A DNA stretch of 64,000 bases, taken from assembly GCF_003932855.1 (NCBI RefSeq), contig NZ_RQYZ01000011.1, positions 1-64,000 on the forward strand, in the 5' to 3' direction. This DNA comes from Tessaracoccus sp. OH4464_COT-324. GTDB lineage: Bacteria > Actinomycetota > Actinomycetes > Propionibacteriales > Propionibacteriaceae. Below are positions 28,470-36,426 of the stretch, piece by piece. Each line of letters opens with the position of its first letter. The stretch's first letter is position 1. The notes beneath the pieces were generated by a model. The model saw nothing but the letters and a program-made list of their open reading frames with translations. It was not told where the DNA came from and did no database searches. The position numbers were made by a program, and so were the translations under genes.

Positions 28470-30407
28470 ATGCAACTCACGAGCAAGGCCAGGCTGGGTG
28501 ACCTCTACGACCACCCGGTCGGGCGCGACGCCATCAACAAGATCCTCCTCGACCTGCGCAAACCCCGCTGGCTGGTCGACAACCCTGTCGTGCGCCGCCT
28601 CCCGTGCTCCGCGCTCGCGTGGCTGGAGCGGCGCCTCGCGGGCACCGGGGTGCTGCCCGCGCTGCTCGGGCTGCTCAACACCATTGACGAGCGGCCCTCC
28701 GACGGACCCGGCCCGGGCGAGCATCCCTGGTGGCGCTCTGCGGTGTTCTACCAGATCTATCCCCGCTCCTTCCTCGACAGCGACGGCGACGGCATCGGCG
28801 ATATTCGCGGCATCATTCAGCGGATCGACTACCTGCACGACCTGGGAATTGACTGCCTCTGGCTCTCCCCGATCTTCGCCTCCCCCAACGAGGATATGGG
28901 CTACGACGTGTCCGACTACCGCGCGGTGATGGACGAGATGGGCACCCTCGCCGACGTCGATGAGCTGATCGCCGCCTGCCACGAGCGCGGAATGCGCATA
29001 ATCCTCGACCTCGTCGCCAACCACACCTCCGCCGAACACGAGTGGTTCAAGCAGGCCGCGGCAGACCCGTCGGGCCCCTACGGCGACTACTACGTCTTCC
29101 GCGACGGCACGCCGGACACCCCGCCAAACAACTGGGTCTCCTACTTCTCCGGCCCCGCCTGGCGCTGGTTGCCGGGCCCGCGCAAGTGGGCGCTCAGGCT
29201 GTTCGCCCCCGGCCAGCCCGACCTCAACTGGGAGAACGCCGCCGTCCGACGCGAAATCGCCGACGTGGTGCAGTGGTGGCTGGCGCGCGGCATCGACGGC
29301 TTCCGGCTCGACGTGATCAACTTCATCTCCAAGCGGCCCGGGCTGGCCGACGGCGATCCGACGATCGGCGCGCTGTCGGGCTACCCCGGCATCGAACACT
29401 ACTTCCACGGGCCCCGGCTGCACGAGTTCCTGCGAGAGCTGCGCCGCGACGGCTTCACCCGCCCCGGTGATGGCTGGGCCCCGGCACCAGGGCGCGACCC
29501 CGTCGGCGTCATGATCGGCGAAACCCCGGGCGTCGGCGTGCAGAGCGCGCGACTCCTCACCGGCTGGGACCGCGCCGAGCTGGACCTCACCTTCCTGTTC
29601 GATCACCTGAACTCGCCCGGCCGCACTCGCTGGACTGAAACCAGCTTTGATCTGGAAGCATTGAAACAGCATTACGTGAACTACCACCGGGCGATAACCG
29701 GTAACGACTGGATCGCAGTGTTTTGGGAGAACCACGACAACCCGCGCATGACGTCCAAGGTTGATGGCCGCGACGAGGCGCGCACCCCCGTCGCAAAACT
29801 CCTGGCCACGCTGCTGCTCACCATGCGCGGCACCCCGTTCATCTTCCAGGGCCAGGAGTTGGGGGCCGCCAACCAGGACTTCCGCTCCCGCGACGACTTC
29901 CGCGACATCGAGACCCTGAACCGGTGGAGCGAGCTGGAAGCGGCCGGGGAGGATCCGTTCGCCGGGGTTATCACGGGCAGCCGCGACCACGCGCGCACTC
30001 CGATGCGCTGGGACGACACCCCGACGCACGGCTTCACCACCGGGCAGCCCTGGATCGGCTTCTATGAGGAGTCGAGCGGCTACACCGTCGCCGAGCAGGC
30101 CGCCGACGAAGACTCGGTGCTCAGCTACTACCGGCAGCTGATCCGGCTGCGCAGGCAACACCCGGCGCTCACGGTGGGCGAGATCGAGTTCCTCGACGTG
30201 CGGCTCAGGCATTATTTCGGTTATCTGCGCCGTCTCGGCGACGAGACCTTCCTCGTCGAGTTGAATCTGTCCGACAGGCCGCTGAGCCGGCCGAAACGGG
30301 CGCTGACCTGCGCGGTCCTCGCGGGCACCTGTGAGCGGCGCGGCCCGACGATGGCCCCCTACGAGGCGACGGTCAGCCGCGTGGTTCCCGCCAGGAAGGC
30401 GAATTAG
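28470..30407 (+). CDS. GH13 alpha-glucosidase, oligo-1,6-glucosidase type
   Basis: A 645-residue glycoside hydrolase acting on short alpha-glucosides in the cytoplasm (no signal peptide). An N-terminal helical extension of about 85 residues precedes the barrel, which starts at WWRSAVFYQIYPRSF. Catalytic Asp281 is in GFRLDVINF, Glu351 in MIGETPG and Asp423 in ENHDNPR; DSDGDGIGDI is a Ca-type loop. Val282 directly after the nucleophile is typical of alpha-1,6-specific enzymes (isomaltase/dextran glucosidase), whereas Thr or Ala is usual in alpha-1,4 enzymes. Trehalose synthase is less likely. Together with glgX this suggests glycogen and oligoglucoside turnover. Confidence 0.85.
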   Translation: MQLTSKARLGDLYDHPVGRDAINKILLDLRKPRWLVDNPVVRRLPCSALAWLERRLAGTGVLPALLGLLNTIDERPSDGPGPGEHPWWRSAVFYQIYPRSFLDSDGDGIGDIRGIIQRIDYLHDLGIDCLWLSPIFASPNEDMGYDVSDYRAVMDEMGTLADVDELIAACHERGMRIILDLVANHTSAEHEWFKQAAADPSGPYGDYYVFRDGTPDTPPNNWVSYFSGPAWRWLPGPRKWALRLFAPGQPDLNWENAAVRREIADVVQWWLARGIDGFRLDVINFISKRPGLADGDPTIGALSGYPGIEHYFHGPRLHEFLRELRRDGFTRPGDGWAPAPGRDPVGVMIGETPGVGVQSARLLTGWDRAELDLTFLFDHLNSPGRTRWTETSFDLEALKQHYVNYHRAITGNDWIAVFWENHDNPRMTSKVDGRDEARTPVAKLLATLLLTMRGTPFIFQGQELGAANQDFRSRDDFRDIETLNRWSELEAAGEDPFAGVITGSRDHARTPMRWDDTPTHGFTTGQPWIGFYEESSGYTVAEQAADEDSVLSYYRQLIRLRRQHPALTVGEIEFLDVRLRHYFGYLRRLGDETFLVELNLSDRPLSRPKRALTCAVLAGTCERRGPTMAPYEATVSRVVPARKAN

Positions 30408-30429
30408 GTAAAAACGCCCTCCCAGGCAA

Positions 30430-30435
30430 TAGACT
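30430..30435 (+). promoter_or_regulatory. Possible -10 element for hemH
   Basis: TAGACT followed by 8 nt and the ATG at 30444, with no clear ribosome binding site. Confidence 0.35.
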
Positions 30436-30443
30436 GCTCCGCA

Positions 30444-31367
30444 ATGAAGCAAGGATGCTTGATCGTCGCACTTGGTACCCCGGACGCGCCCACCCCGGAG
30501 CGCATCCGGGAGTTTTTGCGCAGCTTCCTCTCCGACAGGTGGGTGGTGGACTTCCCGCGCTTCCTCTGGAAGCCGATCCTGCACGGCATCGTGCTACGGG
30601 TGCGGCCCAAAAAGGTGGCCCCCCTGTACCGGCACATCTGGCTGGAGGATGGTTCCCCGCTGGAGGTGTACACCCGCGCGCAGCGCGACCTGCTCGCCGC
30701 GGCCCTGCCCGACATCGAAGTGCGCCACGCGATGAGCTACACCTCCCCGAGCGTCGCGGAGGCGGTGGCCGGCTGGGATGTCGACCACATCACGGTGATC
30801 CCGATGTACCCGCACTACGCGCCCTCCACCACCAACACCATCATCGAGCAGGTCGATGCAGCTGCCGAGAACGCCCGCTGGCGGCACAAGCTGGTGCGCT
30901 CCTGGGGCACGGCGGAGGGCTTCATCGGCTGGTACCGCTCACGGTTGCGCGACGAGCTGACCGCCGAGGACGTGGACCGGGTGGTCTTCTCGTATCACGG
31001 GGTGCCGCAGCGCAAGGTGCACGGCCCCGACGAGTACCGCGCCCAGTGCCTGGCCACCACCGAGGCCATCATGGCGGGCTTCGACATCCCCCACGAGGTG
31101 TCCTTCCAGTCGAAGTTTGGGCCCGGCGCGTGGCTCTCCCCCGCGACGGTGGACCGCATGTCTCAGCTGCCCGGCGAGGGGGTGAAGCGGCTGCTGCTAC
31201 TCACCCCGGGGTTCGTCGCCGACTGCATCGAGACCCTGGACGAGCTGGATCTGCTGAACCGCGACACGTTCCTGGCCGCGGGCGGGGAGTCCTTCCGACG
31301 GCTGGCCCCGCTAAACGACCACCCGGAGGTGGGCGCGGTGCTGGCCGAGGTGTTCCGCACCGCCTGA
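30444..31367 (+). CDS. hemH: Ferrochelatase, resembling the proteobacterial (protoporphyrin) type
   Basis: A 307-residue enzyme that inserts ferrous iron into a porphyrin. Catalytic His185 is in FSYHGVPQR and Glu263 in PGFVADCIETLDE. The blocks ALGTPDAPTPE, FLSDRWVVD, SPLEVYTRAQ, FQSKFG and PGFVADCIETL follow E. coli HemH closely. Actinobacterial coproporphyrin ferrochelatases instead end in a GFVSDH-type block, as I recall the family. This points to a protoporphyrin-dependent route and possible transfer. No other heme gene is adjacent. Heme is needed by the SdhC in this window. Confidence 0.9.
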   Translation: MKQGCLIVALGTPDAPTPERIREFLRSFLSDRWVVDFPRFLWKPILHGIVLRVRPKKVAPLYRHIWLEDGSPLEVYTRAQRDLLAAALPDIEVRHAMSYTSPSVAEAVAGWDVDHITVIPMYPHYAPSTTNTIIEQVDAAAENARWRHKLVRSWGTAEGFIGWYRSRLRDELTAEDVDRVVFSYHGVPQRKVHGPDEYRAQCLATTEAIMAGFDIPHEVSFQSKFGPGAWLSPATVDRMSQLPGEGVKRLLLLTPGFVADCIETLDELDLLNRDTFLAAGGESFRRLAPLNDHPEVGAVLAEVFRTA

Positions 31368-31527
31368 CCCACGTCGACGAGGTGACCGCTGGGCGACGAC
31401 GGGCGCCCTGATCGTCGGCGACCAACCGGCCCCGTGGCCGACCGAACGACCCCCTTTGGCGGCAGCCCGGACAGGAACACAGACCTCCCTTTATGGCGCT
31501 ACCTACGGACAAAATAGGCCCAAGTTG

Positions 31528-31533
31528 TAGAAT
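31528..31533 (+). promoter_or_regulatory. Leaderless -10 element for the Fic gene
   Basis: TAGAAT followed by CTGGGC and then the ATG at 31540. The 172 bp between hemH and this gene hold no other gene. Confidence 0.45.
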
Positions 31534-31539
31534 CTGGGC

Positions 31540-32712
31540 ATGGAGCGGCGCTATGAACAGCAAAATCCCTGGCTGACGTTCCAGCACAAGGTGGAGCTGA
31601 ACCAGTTGTGGGCGCACATGGGTGAGGCACATTCGAAGTGTCAGCACCTGTTCGGCACCCCGCTGCAGCCGGGCCTAGCCGATCGGCTGGCGAGCGTCTA
31701 CCTGCGCAAGGGCGCGCTGGCCACAACGGCCATCGAGGGCAACACCCTGAGCGAAGAACAACTCGACGACGTACTCGATCGGGGTCGTAGTCTTCCCCGC
31801 TCACAGGCATACCTTCAGCAGGAGGTGGAGAACGTCCTGCGCGCCCTGATGGTGCTCGACGGCACCACTCTGGCTGAACCGTTCCGCCTCACGCCTGAGT
31901 GGTTGCAGGAGCAGAACCGGCTCATCCTCGACGGGCTTGAGCTGGAGGAGCACGCGGCACCGGGTCGGTACACCGAAACTCAGACCGTCGTCGGGGCCTA
32001 CCGGAGCGCGCCGCCTGAGGACGTGCCGTACCTCATTGACCGGCTGTGCGAGTGGATCAACGACGCCTTCCTCGTCCAGGCGGCCAAGCCGGACACCGCT
32101 GACGACCTACGTTTCTACCTGGCGTTCCTGGCGGCCACGTTCACACATCTGTACATCGCCTGGATTCATCCGTTCGGCGACGGCAACGGCCGCACCGCGA
32201 GACTCGCGCAGGTGGCCATCCTGAGTCGTTCCGGTGCGGTCCCGTGGGTGTCAGCCAACCTGCTGTCCGACTTCTACAACCGTACTCGTCAGCACTACTA
32301 CGCTCGCCTGGATGCCGCCTCGAAGCGCGGCGAAGTGGACGAGTTCCTGCTCTACAGCGCGGCCGGTTTCGTCGACATGCTGCGAGAGCAGATCGGCGAC
32401 GTGCAGACCGTCCAGCGACGGACGGCGTGGGTGAACTACGTTCACGAGACCATGCGCGGGGAGCCATCGGGCAAGACGAAGGACCGCCGCCGCGAGCTGG
32501 CTCTCGCGCTGCCAGAGGAGCCCACGCCGCGGGCCCTCCTGCCCCGCCTGAACGTCGACCTGGCGGCGGCCTACGCGTCCTCGGAACGCATGCTGAGCCG
32601 TGACCTGAAGCGGCTGCTCGATCTCGGCCTAGTGCGGAAGTTGGAGCGGGGTCAGTGGGCCGCCAACATTCGGACCATTGACGCGTTCAAGCCCATCCTG
32701 CCCGCGGGCTGA
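31540..32712 (+). CDS. Fic family protein (AMP-transferase fold) with N-terminal inhibitory motif
   Basis: A 390-residue protein. The Fic motif HPFGDGNGRTAR (His210) is complete, with Asp in place of the commonest Glu/Asp position and all glycines and the final Arg present. TTAIEGN (62-68) matches the inhibitory (S/T)xxxE(G/N) helix, so this is a class II, self-inhibited enzyme like SoFic. The C-terminal 80 residues look like a winged helix (SERMLSRDLKRLLDLGLVRKLE). Predicted activity is AMPylation of an unknown protein in the cytoplasm; no separate antitoxin gene is adjacent. Confidence 0.88.
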   Translation: MERRYEQQNPWLTFQHKVELNQLWAHMGEAHSKCQHLFGTPLQPGLADRLASVYLRKGALATTAIEGNTLSEEQLDDVLDRGRSLPRSQAYLQQEVENVLRALMVLDGTTLAEPFRLTPEWLQEQNRLILDGLELEEHAAPGRYTETQTVVGAYRSAPPEDVPYLIDRLCEWINDAFLVQAAKPDTADDLRFYLAFLAATFTHLYIAWIHPFGDGNGRTARLAQVAILSRSGAVPWVSANLLSDFYNRTRQHYYARLDAASKRGEVDEFLLYSAAGFVDMLREQIGDVQTVQRRTAWVNYVHETMRGEPSGKTKDRRRELALALPEEPTPRALLPRLNVDLAAAYASSERMLSRDLKRLLDLGLVRKLERGQWAANIRTIDAFKPILPAG

Positions 32713-32840
32713 GAGATCAGCGACCCGGTCCGCGAGTCATGGATCGGCGCCGCCGCACCGACCGCAAGGCGTGCGGCGACGCCGGGGCGGGGAAAGCGCC
32801 GACCGGCGAGGCGTTGCGCCCGCCGCTGGCGGGCGTCGGG

Positions 32841-34181
32841 CTACTCGGCTGCCGCGGCCGCGTCGGCCGGCTTCGGGTCGCGGATGGGGATGAGCACCAG
32901 CAGACCTAGCAGCAGCACGAGGACGATGCCGAGGATGCCCGCGTACTGCGCGGACTCCTTGTCCAAGCCCGTGCGCCACACGGCGACGGAGATCGAGACG
33001 GCCCACGCCGTCGAGGACAGGAAGCTGATGGCGCGACCGGTGGTGGCGTAGAGCCCAAACACCTCCCCCGACTGCCCGGCGGGCACCAGCCGCGCCAGGA
33101 AGGAGCGCGACGCCGCCTGCGCCGGCCCAACGAACATGGTGAGCACCAGGCCGAGCACCCAGAAGACCGTCTTGCCCTGCGCGTGCATCAGGTAGATGGC
33201 AAAGCCTGCCAGGATCATCGCGATCAGCGACGCCATGATCACCCGCTTGGGGCCGAAGCGGTCGTCGAGGATGCCGAATACTGCGGTGGATATTCCGGCG
33301 ACGATGTTGGCCACCACGCCGAAGATCACCACCTCGCCGAAGGTGAACCCGAAGGTGCCGCCCGCGAGGATGGCGCCGAAGGTGAACACCCCAGCCAGGC
33401 CGTCGCGGAAGATGGCGGAAGCGATCAGGAAGTAGAGAGTTTGGCGGGAGGTGCGCCACAGATCCTGGATGGAGCGGAACAGCTCCCGGTAGGAGCCGAG
33501 CGGGCCGACGCGGCTCACCTTGGGCCGGGGCTTGCGGTCGCGGATGAACAGGAAGATCGGGATGGAGAACGCCACGGTCCAGACTCCGCAGAGGATCATC
33601 GAGATTCGGATCTCGTCCGGGCCGAGGTCGGTGCCGAACAGCGCAACGATGAGCAACATGATGATGATGCCGCCCAGGTAGCCCATGCCCCAGCCGAGCC
33701 CGGAAACGCGCCCGACATTATCCGGTGTGGACACCTGGTCGATGGCGGCGTAGTAGTTCACGTTGGCTATCTCTGCGACGACGTTGCCCACGCCGAGCAG
33801 CGCGACACCGAGCCAGAAATAGCCAGGGTCGGGCGCGACGAGGTACAGCGACGCGGAGATGACGGCCAGCAGCATCGTCGTGATGAGCAGGTTGCGCATC
33901 CTTCGCCCGGAGCGGTCGGAGCCCTGCCCCAGGACGGGAGCGAGCAGCGCGATGATCACGCCGACACCCGCCATCGCCCACCCGTAGTTGATCGACAGCT
34001 GGTCCTTGTCGCCGAAGGCCTTGCTGGTGATGTAGACGCCGAAGACGAAGGTGGTGATCACTGTTGCGAAGGGCTGCGTTGCCCAGTCCCACATCGCCCA
34101 GGAGATGACCTTGCTCCAGCGCGCCGCCCTGGCCCGGAGGGCCTCACCCGGCCGGTGCTGACCGTTTGCTCGTTTCGCCAC
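32841..34181 (-). CDS. MFS transporter of the UMF1 (Atg22-like) family
   Basis: A 446-residue carrier with 12 predicted helices. The start AMWDWATQPFATVITTFVF, then GQGSDRSGRRM in the loop between helices 2 and 3, is characteristic of the UMF1 group, related to fungal vacuolar amino acid effluxer Atg22. Substrate unknown in bacteria. The GTG at 34181 follows TAGCGT by 6 nt, suggesting a leaderless mRNA. It is divergent from the type VII modules at 34205 onward. Confidence 0.82.
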   Translation of the reverse strand: MAKRANGQHRPGEALRARAARWSKVISWAMWDWATQPFATVITTFVFGVYITSKAFGDKDQLSINYGWAMAGVGVIIALLAPVLGQGSDRSGRRMRNLLITTMLLAVISASLYLVAPDPGYFWLGVALLGVGNVVAEIANVNYYAAIDQVSTPDNVGRVSGLGWGMGYLGGIIIMLLIVALFGTDLGPDEIRISMILCGVWTVAFSIPIFLFIRDRKPRPKVSRVGPLGSYRELFRSIQDLWRTSRQTLYFLIASAIFRDGLAGVFTFGAILAGGTFGFTFGEVVIFGVVANIVAGISTAVFGILDDRFGPKRVIMASLIAMILAGFAIYLMHAQGKTVFWVLGLVLTMFVGPAQAASRSFLARLVPAGQSGEVFGLYATTGRAISFLSSTAWAVSISVAVWRTGLDKESAQYAGILGIVLVLLLGLLVLIPIRDPKPADAAAAAE

Positions 34182-34187
34182 GGTCCA

Positions 34188-34193
34188 ACGCTA
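34188..34193 (-). promoter_or_regulatory. Leaderless -10 element for the UMF1 transporter
   Basis: On the minus strand TAGCGT, then TGGACC, then the GTG at 34181. Confidence 0.45.
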
Positions 34194-34204
34194 GCCAATC
34201 GAGG

Positions 34205-34310
34205 CCCCGCATGGCGGGTTGCGTCCGTAGATCTCGCCCGCGAGCCCCTTCTACCGTTGAGGGGTCCACCGCGTCGGCCCTTGAAGGTGAACCCGTGACG
34301 GATCTAGCAT
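34205..34310 (+). repeat. Upstream direct repeat, copy 1 (promoter region of module 1)
   Basis: 106 bp aligned without gaps to 36271-36376, with 12 mismatches by my count and a perfect 44-bp run at 34260-34303. It marks the 5' end of the tandem duplication; offset between copies is 2066 bp. Confidence 0.9.
34281..34310 (+). promoter_or_regulatory. Promoter of type VII-like module 1
   Basis: TTGAAG (34281-34286), 18-bp spacer, TAGCAT (34305-34310), conserved in module 2. A leader of about 45 nt and a GAGGGGGA ribosome binding site precede the ATG. Confidence 0.55.
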
Positions 34311-34362
34311 GAGTAAAACGGTTTAGCCGGCATCTGGTTTATCGGACCGAGGGGGATGGAAC

Positions 34363-35622
34363 ATGCTAGTCAGTGAGCTGTTTGGGTTTAAGGCAGGTGA
34401 GTTCGAACGCCTGTCCCAGGCCTACACCAGTTCCGCCCAAGACCTGACTGAACAGGCAGACACAATCTATGGCCGCGACTCTGAGAAGCTGTCCAGCAAC
34501 TGGAAGGACAAGTACGCGAGCAAGGCGCGAGACGAGATGGAGCGGGAAGCCCGCTCCTGCGAGATCCTCGCGATGAAGCTGCGTGGGGCTGTGTCCATTC
34601 TCGACGGGTTTGTTGCGGCTATGCAGACGCAACGACGCGAGTTGGAGTTGGCCGTCATCCAAGCAGAGGCTCACTCCTACTACGTCAATGATGATGGCCA
34701 GGTAAGAGCCCATGATCCGACGAAACAGTCCGAAGCCGATGCCTACACCCCTGTCATCCAGGGAATCCTGAGTGACGCGTCCGCCATCGATAGCGAGGCG
34801 ACGAAACTGCTTGGGGAGCTTGAGCAACACGCGCTAGACGTGGACAAGGACGGAGACGTTGACGAGGACGACGTGAACACGATGCGTGACGAAGTGCTAG
34901 ACGGCACTGCTCAGGCGACGTTGGATCTGATGAGACAGTCCATGCCAACCGACGCTTCCGCAGAGGAGCAGCGGGAGTGGTGGGAGGGCCTCACCGACGA
35001 ACAGCGGCAGCAGTTCATGCTGGCTCTGCCTCTCGAGGTATACGGCATGGAGGGTGTGCCTGAGGAGGTCAAACGGGAGTTGGAGGGCGACGACGGCTAC
35101 AACCGCATGACGATGCTGCAATTCGCGCTCGACAACGCCAATAACCGGGACATGGATATCTTCGACAGCAACTGTGCCCATTTCGTTTCGTCGGCTCTTG
35201 AGGCTGCCGGCATGAAACCCAAGGGATGGGTCACCCTCCAAGACGACGCCTGGGGGCACAACGAGTTTTCCCAATGGGACACCTCTTGGCGAGATTTCGG
35301 TCCCTCTCATACCTATAGTTGGGTGAACGCGGAGGCGAACCAGAACTTCTTCCTGAACAACGGTGGAGAAAGAGTCGACCGATCGGATGTTCGCCCAGGC
35401 GACATCATCTACTGGGAACAGGCCGGCGACCACCCCACCCTCGCGGAGGGAGAAACCAGTCACGCCGCGATTGTCACAGGCGTCACTCCCAGCGGTGACA
35501 TCCTGTACACGCAGCACACCGACTCCCGGGACAACGTGTCGCTCAACGGCCGCCTGCCGCACACCAACGTCACCAAGGGGGACCAGAATATCGTGATAGT
35601 TCGACCGAGGGAGACCTGGTGA
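34363..35622 (+). CDS. Type VII secretion-like effector with EF-hand and NlpC/P60-type amidase domain (module 1)
   Basis: A 419-residue protein without signal peptide. Residues 1-100 are helical and WXG100-like (NWKDKYASKARDE at 46-58). An EF-hand loop (Asp159, 161, 163, Gly164, Asp165, Val166, Asp167, Asp170) predicts calcium binding. WWEGLTDEQRQQF...GVP at about 206-232 resembles the linker before DUF1023 hydrolases of actinobacteria. The C-terminal domain matches Amidase_6-like NlpC/P60 enzymes: nucleophile Cys271 (SNCAHFVSSAL), GDIIYWEQ (346-353), and His367 in SHAAIVTGV. Likely a secreted wall hydrolase or an antibacterial toxin. Overlaps the next gene by GTGA. Confidence 0.75.
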   Translation: MLVSELFGFKAGEFERLSQAYTSSAQDLTEQADTIYGRDSEKLSSNWKDKYASKARDEMEREARSCEILAMKLRGAVSILDGFVAAMQTQRRELELAVIQAEAHSYYVNDDGQVRAHDPTKQSEADAYTPVIQGILSDASAIDSEATKLLGELEQHALDVDKDGDVDEDDVNTMRDEVLDGTAQATLDLMRQSMPTDASAEEQREWWEGLTDEQRQQFMLALPLEVYGMEGVPEEVKRELEGDDGYNRMTMLQFALDNANNRDMDIFDSNCAHFVSSALEAAGMKPKGWVTLQDDAWGHNEFSQWDTSWRDFGPSHTYSWVNAEANQNFFLNNGGERVDRSDVRPGDIIYWEQAGDHPTLAEGETSHAAIVTGVTPSGDILYTQHTDSRDNVSLNGRLPHTNVTKGDQNIVIVRPRETW

Positions 35623-35936
35623 GCACTGCAAACATCGACATCAATTACGGAGCAATCTCCGGGCTTTCCGTGGATGTTTCCGAAGTTTCCGGCGACTTGG
35701 CTAAGTCGGCCACCAAGGTCTCCTCCGTGAGCGTCTCATCTTCAGGATTTCAGATGACCGACGGCTGCAATAGCTTCTCGGGCACCGTGGCACAGCAAAT
35801 CAACGACGTCTCCTCCGAGGTCTCGAACACCGCGGACAAGCTCTCGCAAACCGCCAACTCCGTTTCTCAGATGGAGCAGGAAGCGGCGGAGTCCATTGAG
35901 AAGTTCTTCTCTTCGCTGGGAGGGGCAGATAGCTGA
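35619..35936 (+). CDS. Small helical WXG100-like partner protein (module 1)
   Basis: 105 residues, Ser-rich and nearly all helical, with a possible hairpin and no signal peptide. It has no clear WxG but the length, coupling (GTGA overlap with the amidase gene) and helical pattern fit the WXG100/T7SS_SACOL2603-like small proteins that pair with effector heads. It could be the secretion partner or chaperone; a role as immunity protein is possible. Its paralogue at 37683 has the same opening (MSTANIDxNYG). Confidence 0.65.
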   Translation: MSTANIDINYGAISGLSVDVSEVSGDLAKSATKVSSVSVSSSGFQMTDGCNSFSGTVAQQINDVSSEVSNTADKLSQTANSVSQMEQEAAESIEKFFSSLGGADS

Positions 35937-36270
35937 CTGAGTCCCTGGTGTTTCCTTTCACTCGGGCGTAACCGACCACGCCACCGTGGCTCAGTTGCAG
36001 CGATTGGGTTAAGCGCCGGAGCAGCGCACTCTGACTGGGAAGACCTCGCACGACCGGTGTCGCGCGCTTGCCCGAATCGTCAAGGTTCCGCGCCGGGGCA
36101 CACTCCGGGCTCACCGCGGAGCAAGGGACACATTTCGGCTGAGGAGAGCCAGTGCCCGGCGGCCGCCTCTGCACTGGATGTGCGGAGCGAGATATTGAAT
36201 GTATCTTCCACCCGATCCGACGCGGCACGGCCCCTGCGTGACTATCGAGACAGGTCCAAGCCGATCGCGA
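35937..36270. other. Intergenic spacer between the two type VII-like modules
   Basis: 334 bp with no gene I can support. A minus-strand ORF crosses it but runs through the end of the small gene and looks like a shadow. I searched for a counterpart of the membrane gene that follows module 2 and saw none. No strong hairpin with a T-run is evident. Confidence 0.6.
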
Positions 36271-36376
36271 CCCCGCATCACGGGTCGCGTCCGCAGATCT
36301 CGCCCGCGAACCTCTTCCACCCCCTAGGGGTCCACCGCGTCGGCCCTTGAAGGTGAACCCGTGACGGATTTAGCAT
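36271..36376 (+). repeat. Upstream direct repeat, copy 2 (promoter region of module 2)
   Basis: Partner of 34205-34310 with the same orientation. The sequence between the repeat and the start codon differs strongly between the two modules, while the promoter is kept. Confidence 0.9.
36347..36376 (+). promoter_or_regulatory. Promoter of type VII-like module 2
   Basis: TTGAAG (36347-36352), 18-bp spacer, TAGCAT (36371-36376), same as module 1. Confidence 0.55.
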
Positions 36377-36426
36377 CGAAGATGCTAACACATCTGGCGC
36401 TACGAAGACCAACGAGAGGATGCGAG

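Noticed and set aside
28275-30584. 769-aa minus-strand ORF opposite the GH13 gene
   Set aside because: Shadow of the GH13 gene; it also extends through two intergenic regions without a sensible start.
32841-34181. Member of the type VII-like locus
   Set aside because: The UMF1 transporter is divergent and has its own -10 box; nothing ties it to the modules.
35800-36228. 142-aa minus-strand ORF in the spacer between type VII-like modules
   Set aside because: Partly antisense to the small module 1 gene, Arg/Ser/Pro-rich, no ribosome binding site or motif.
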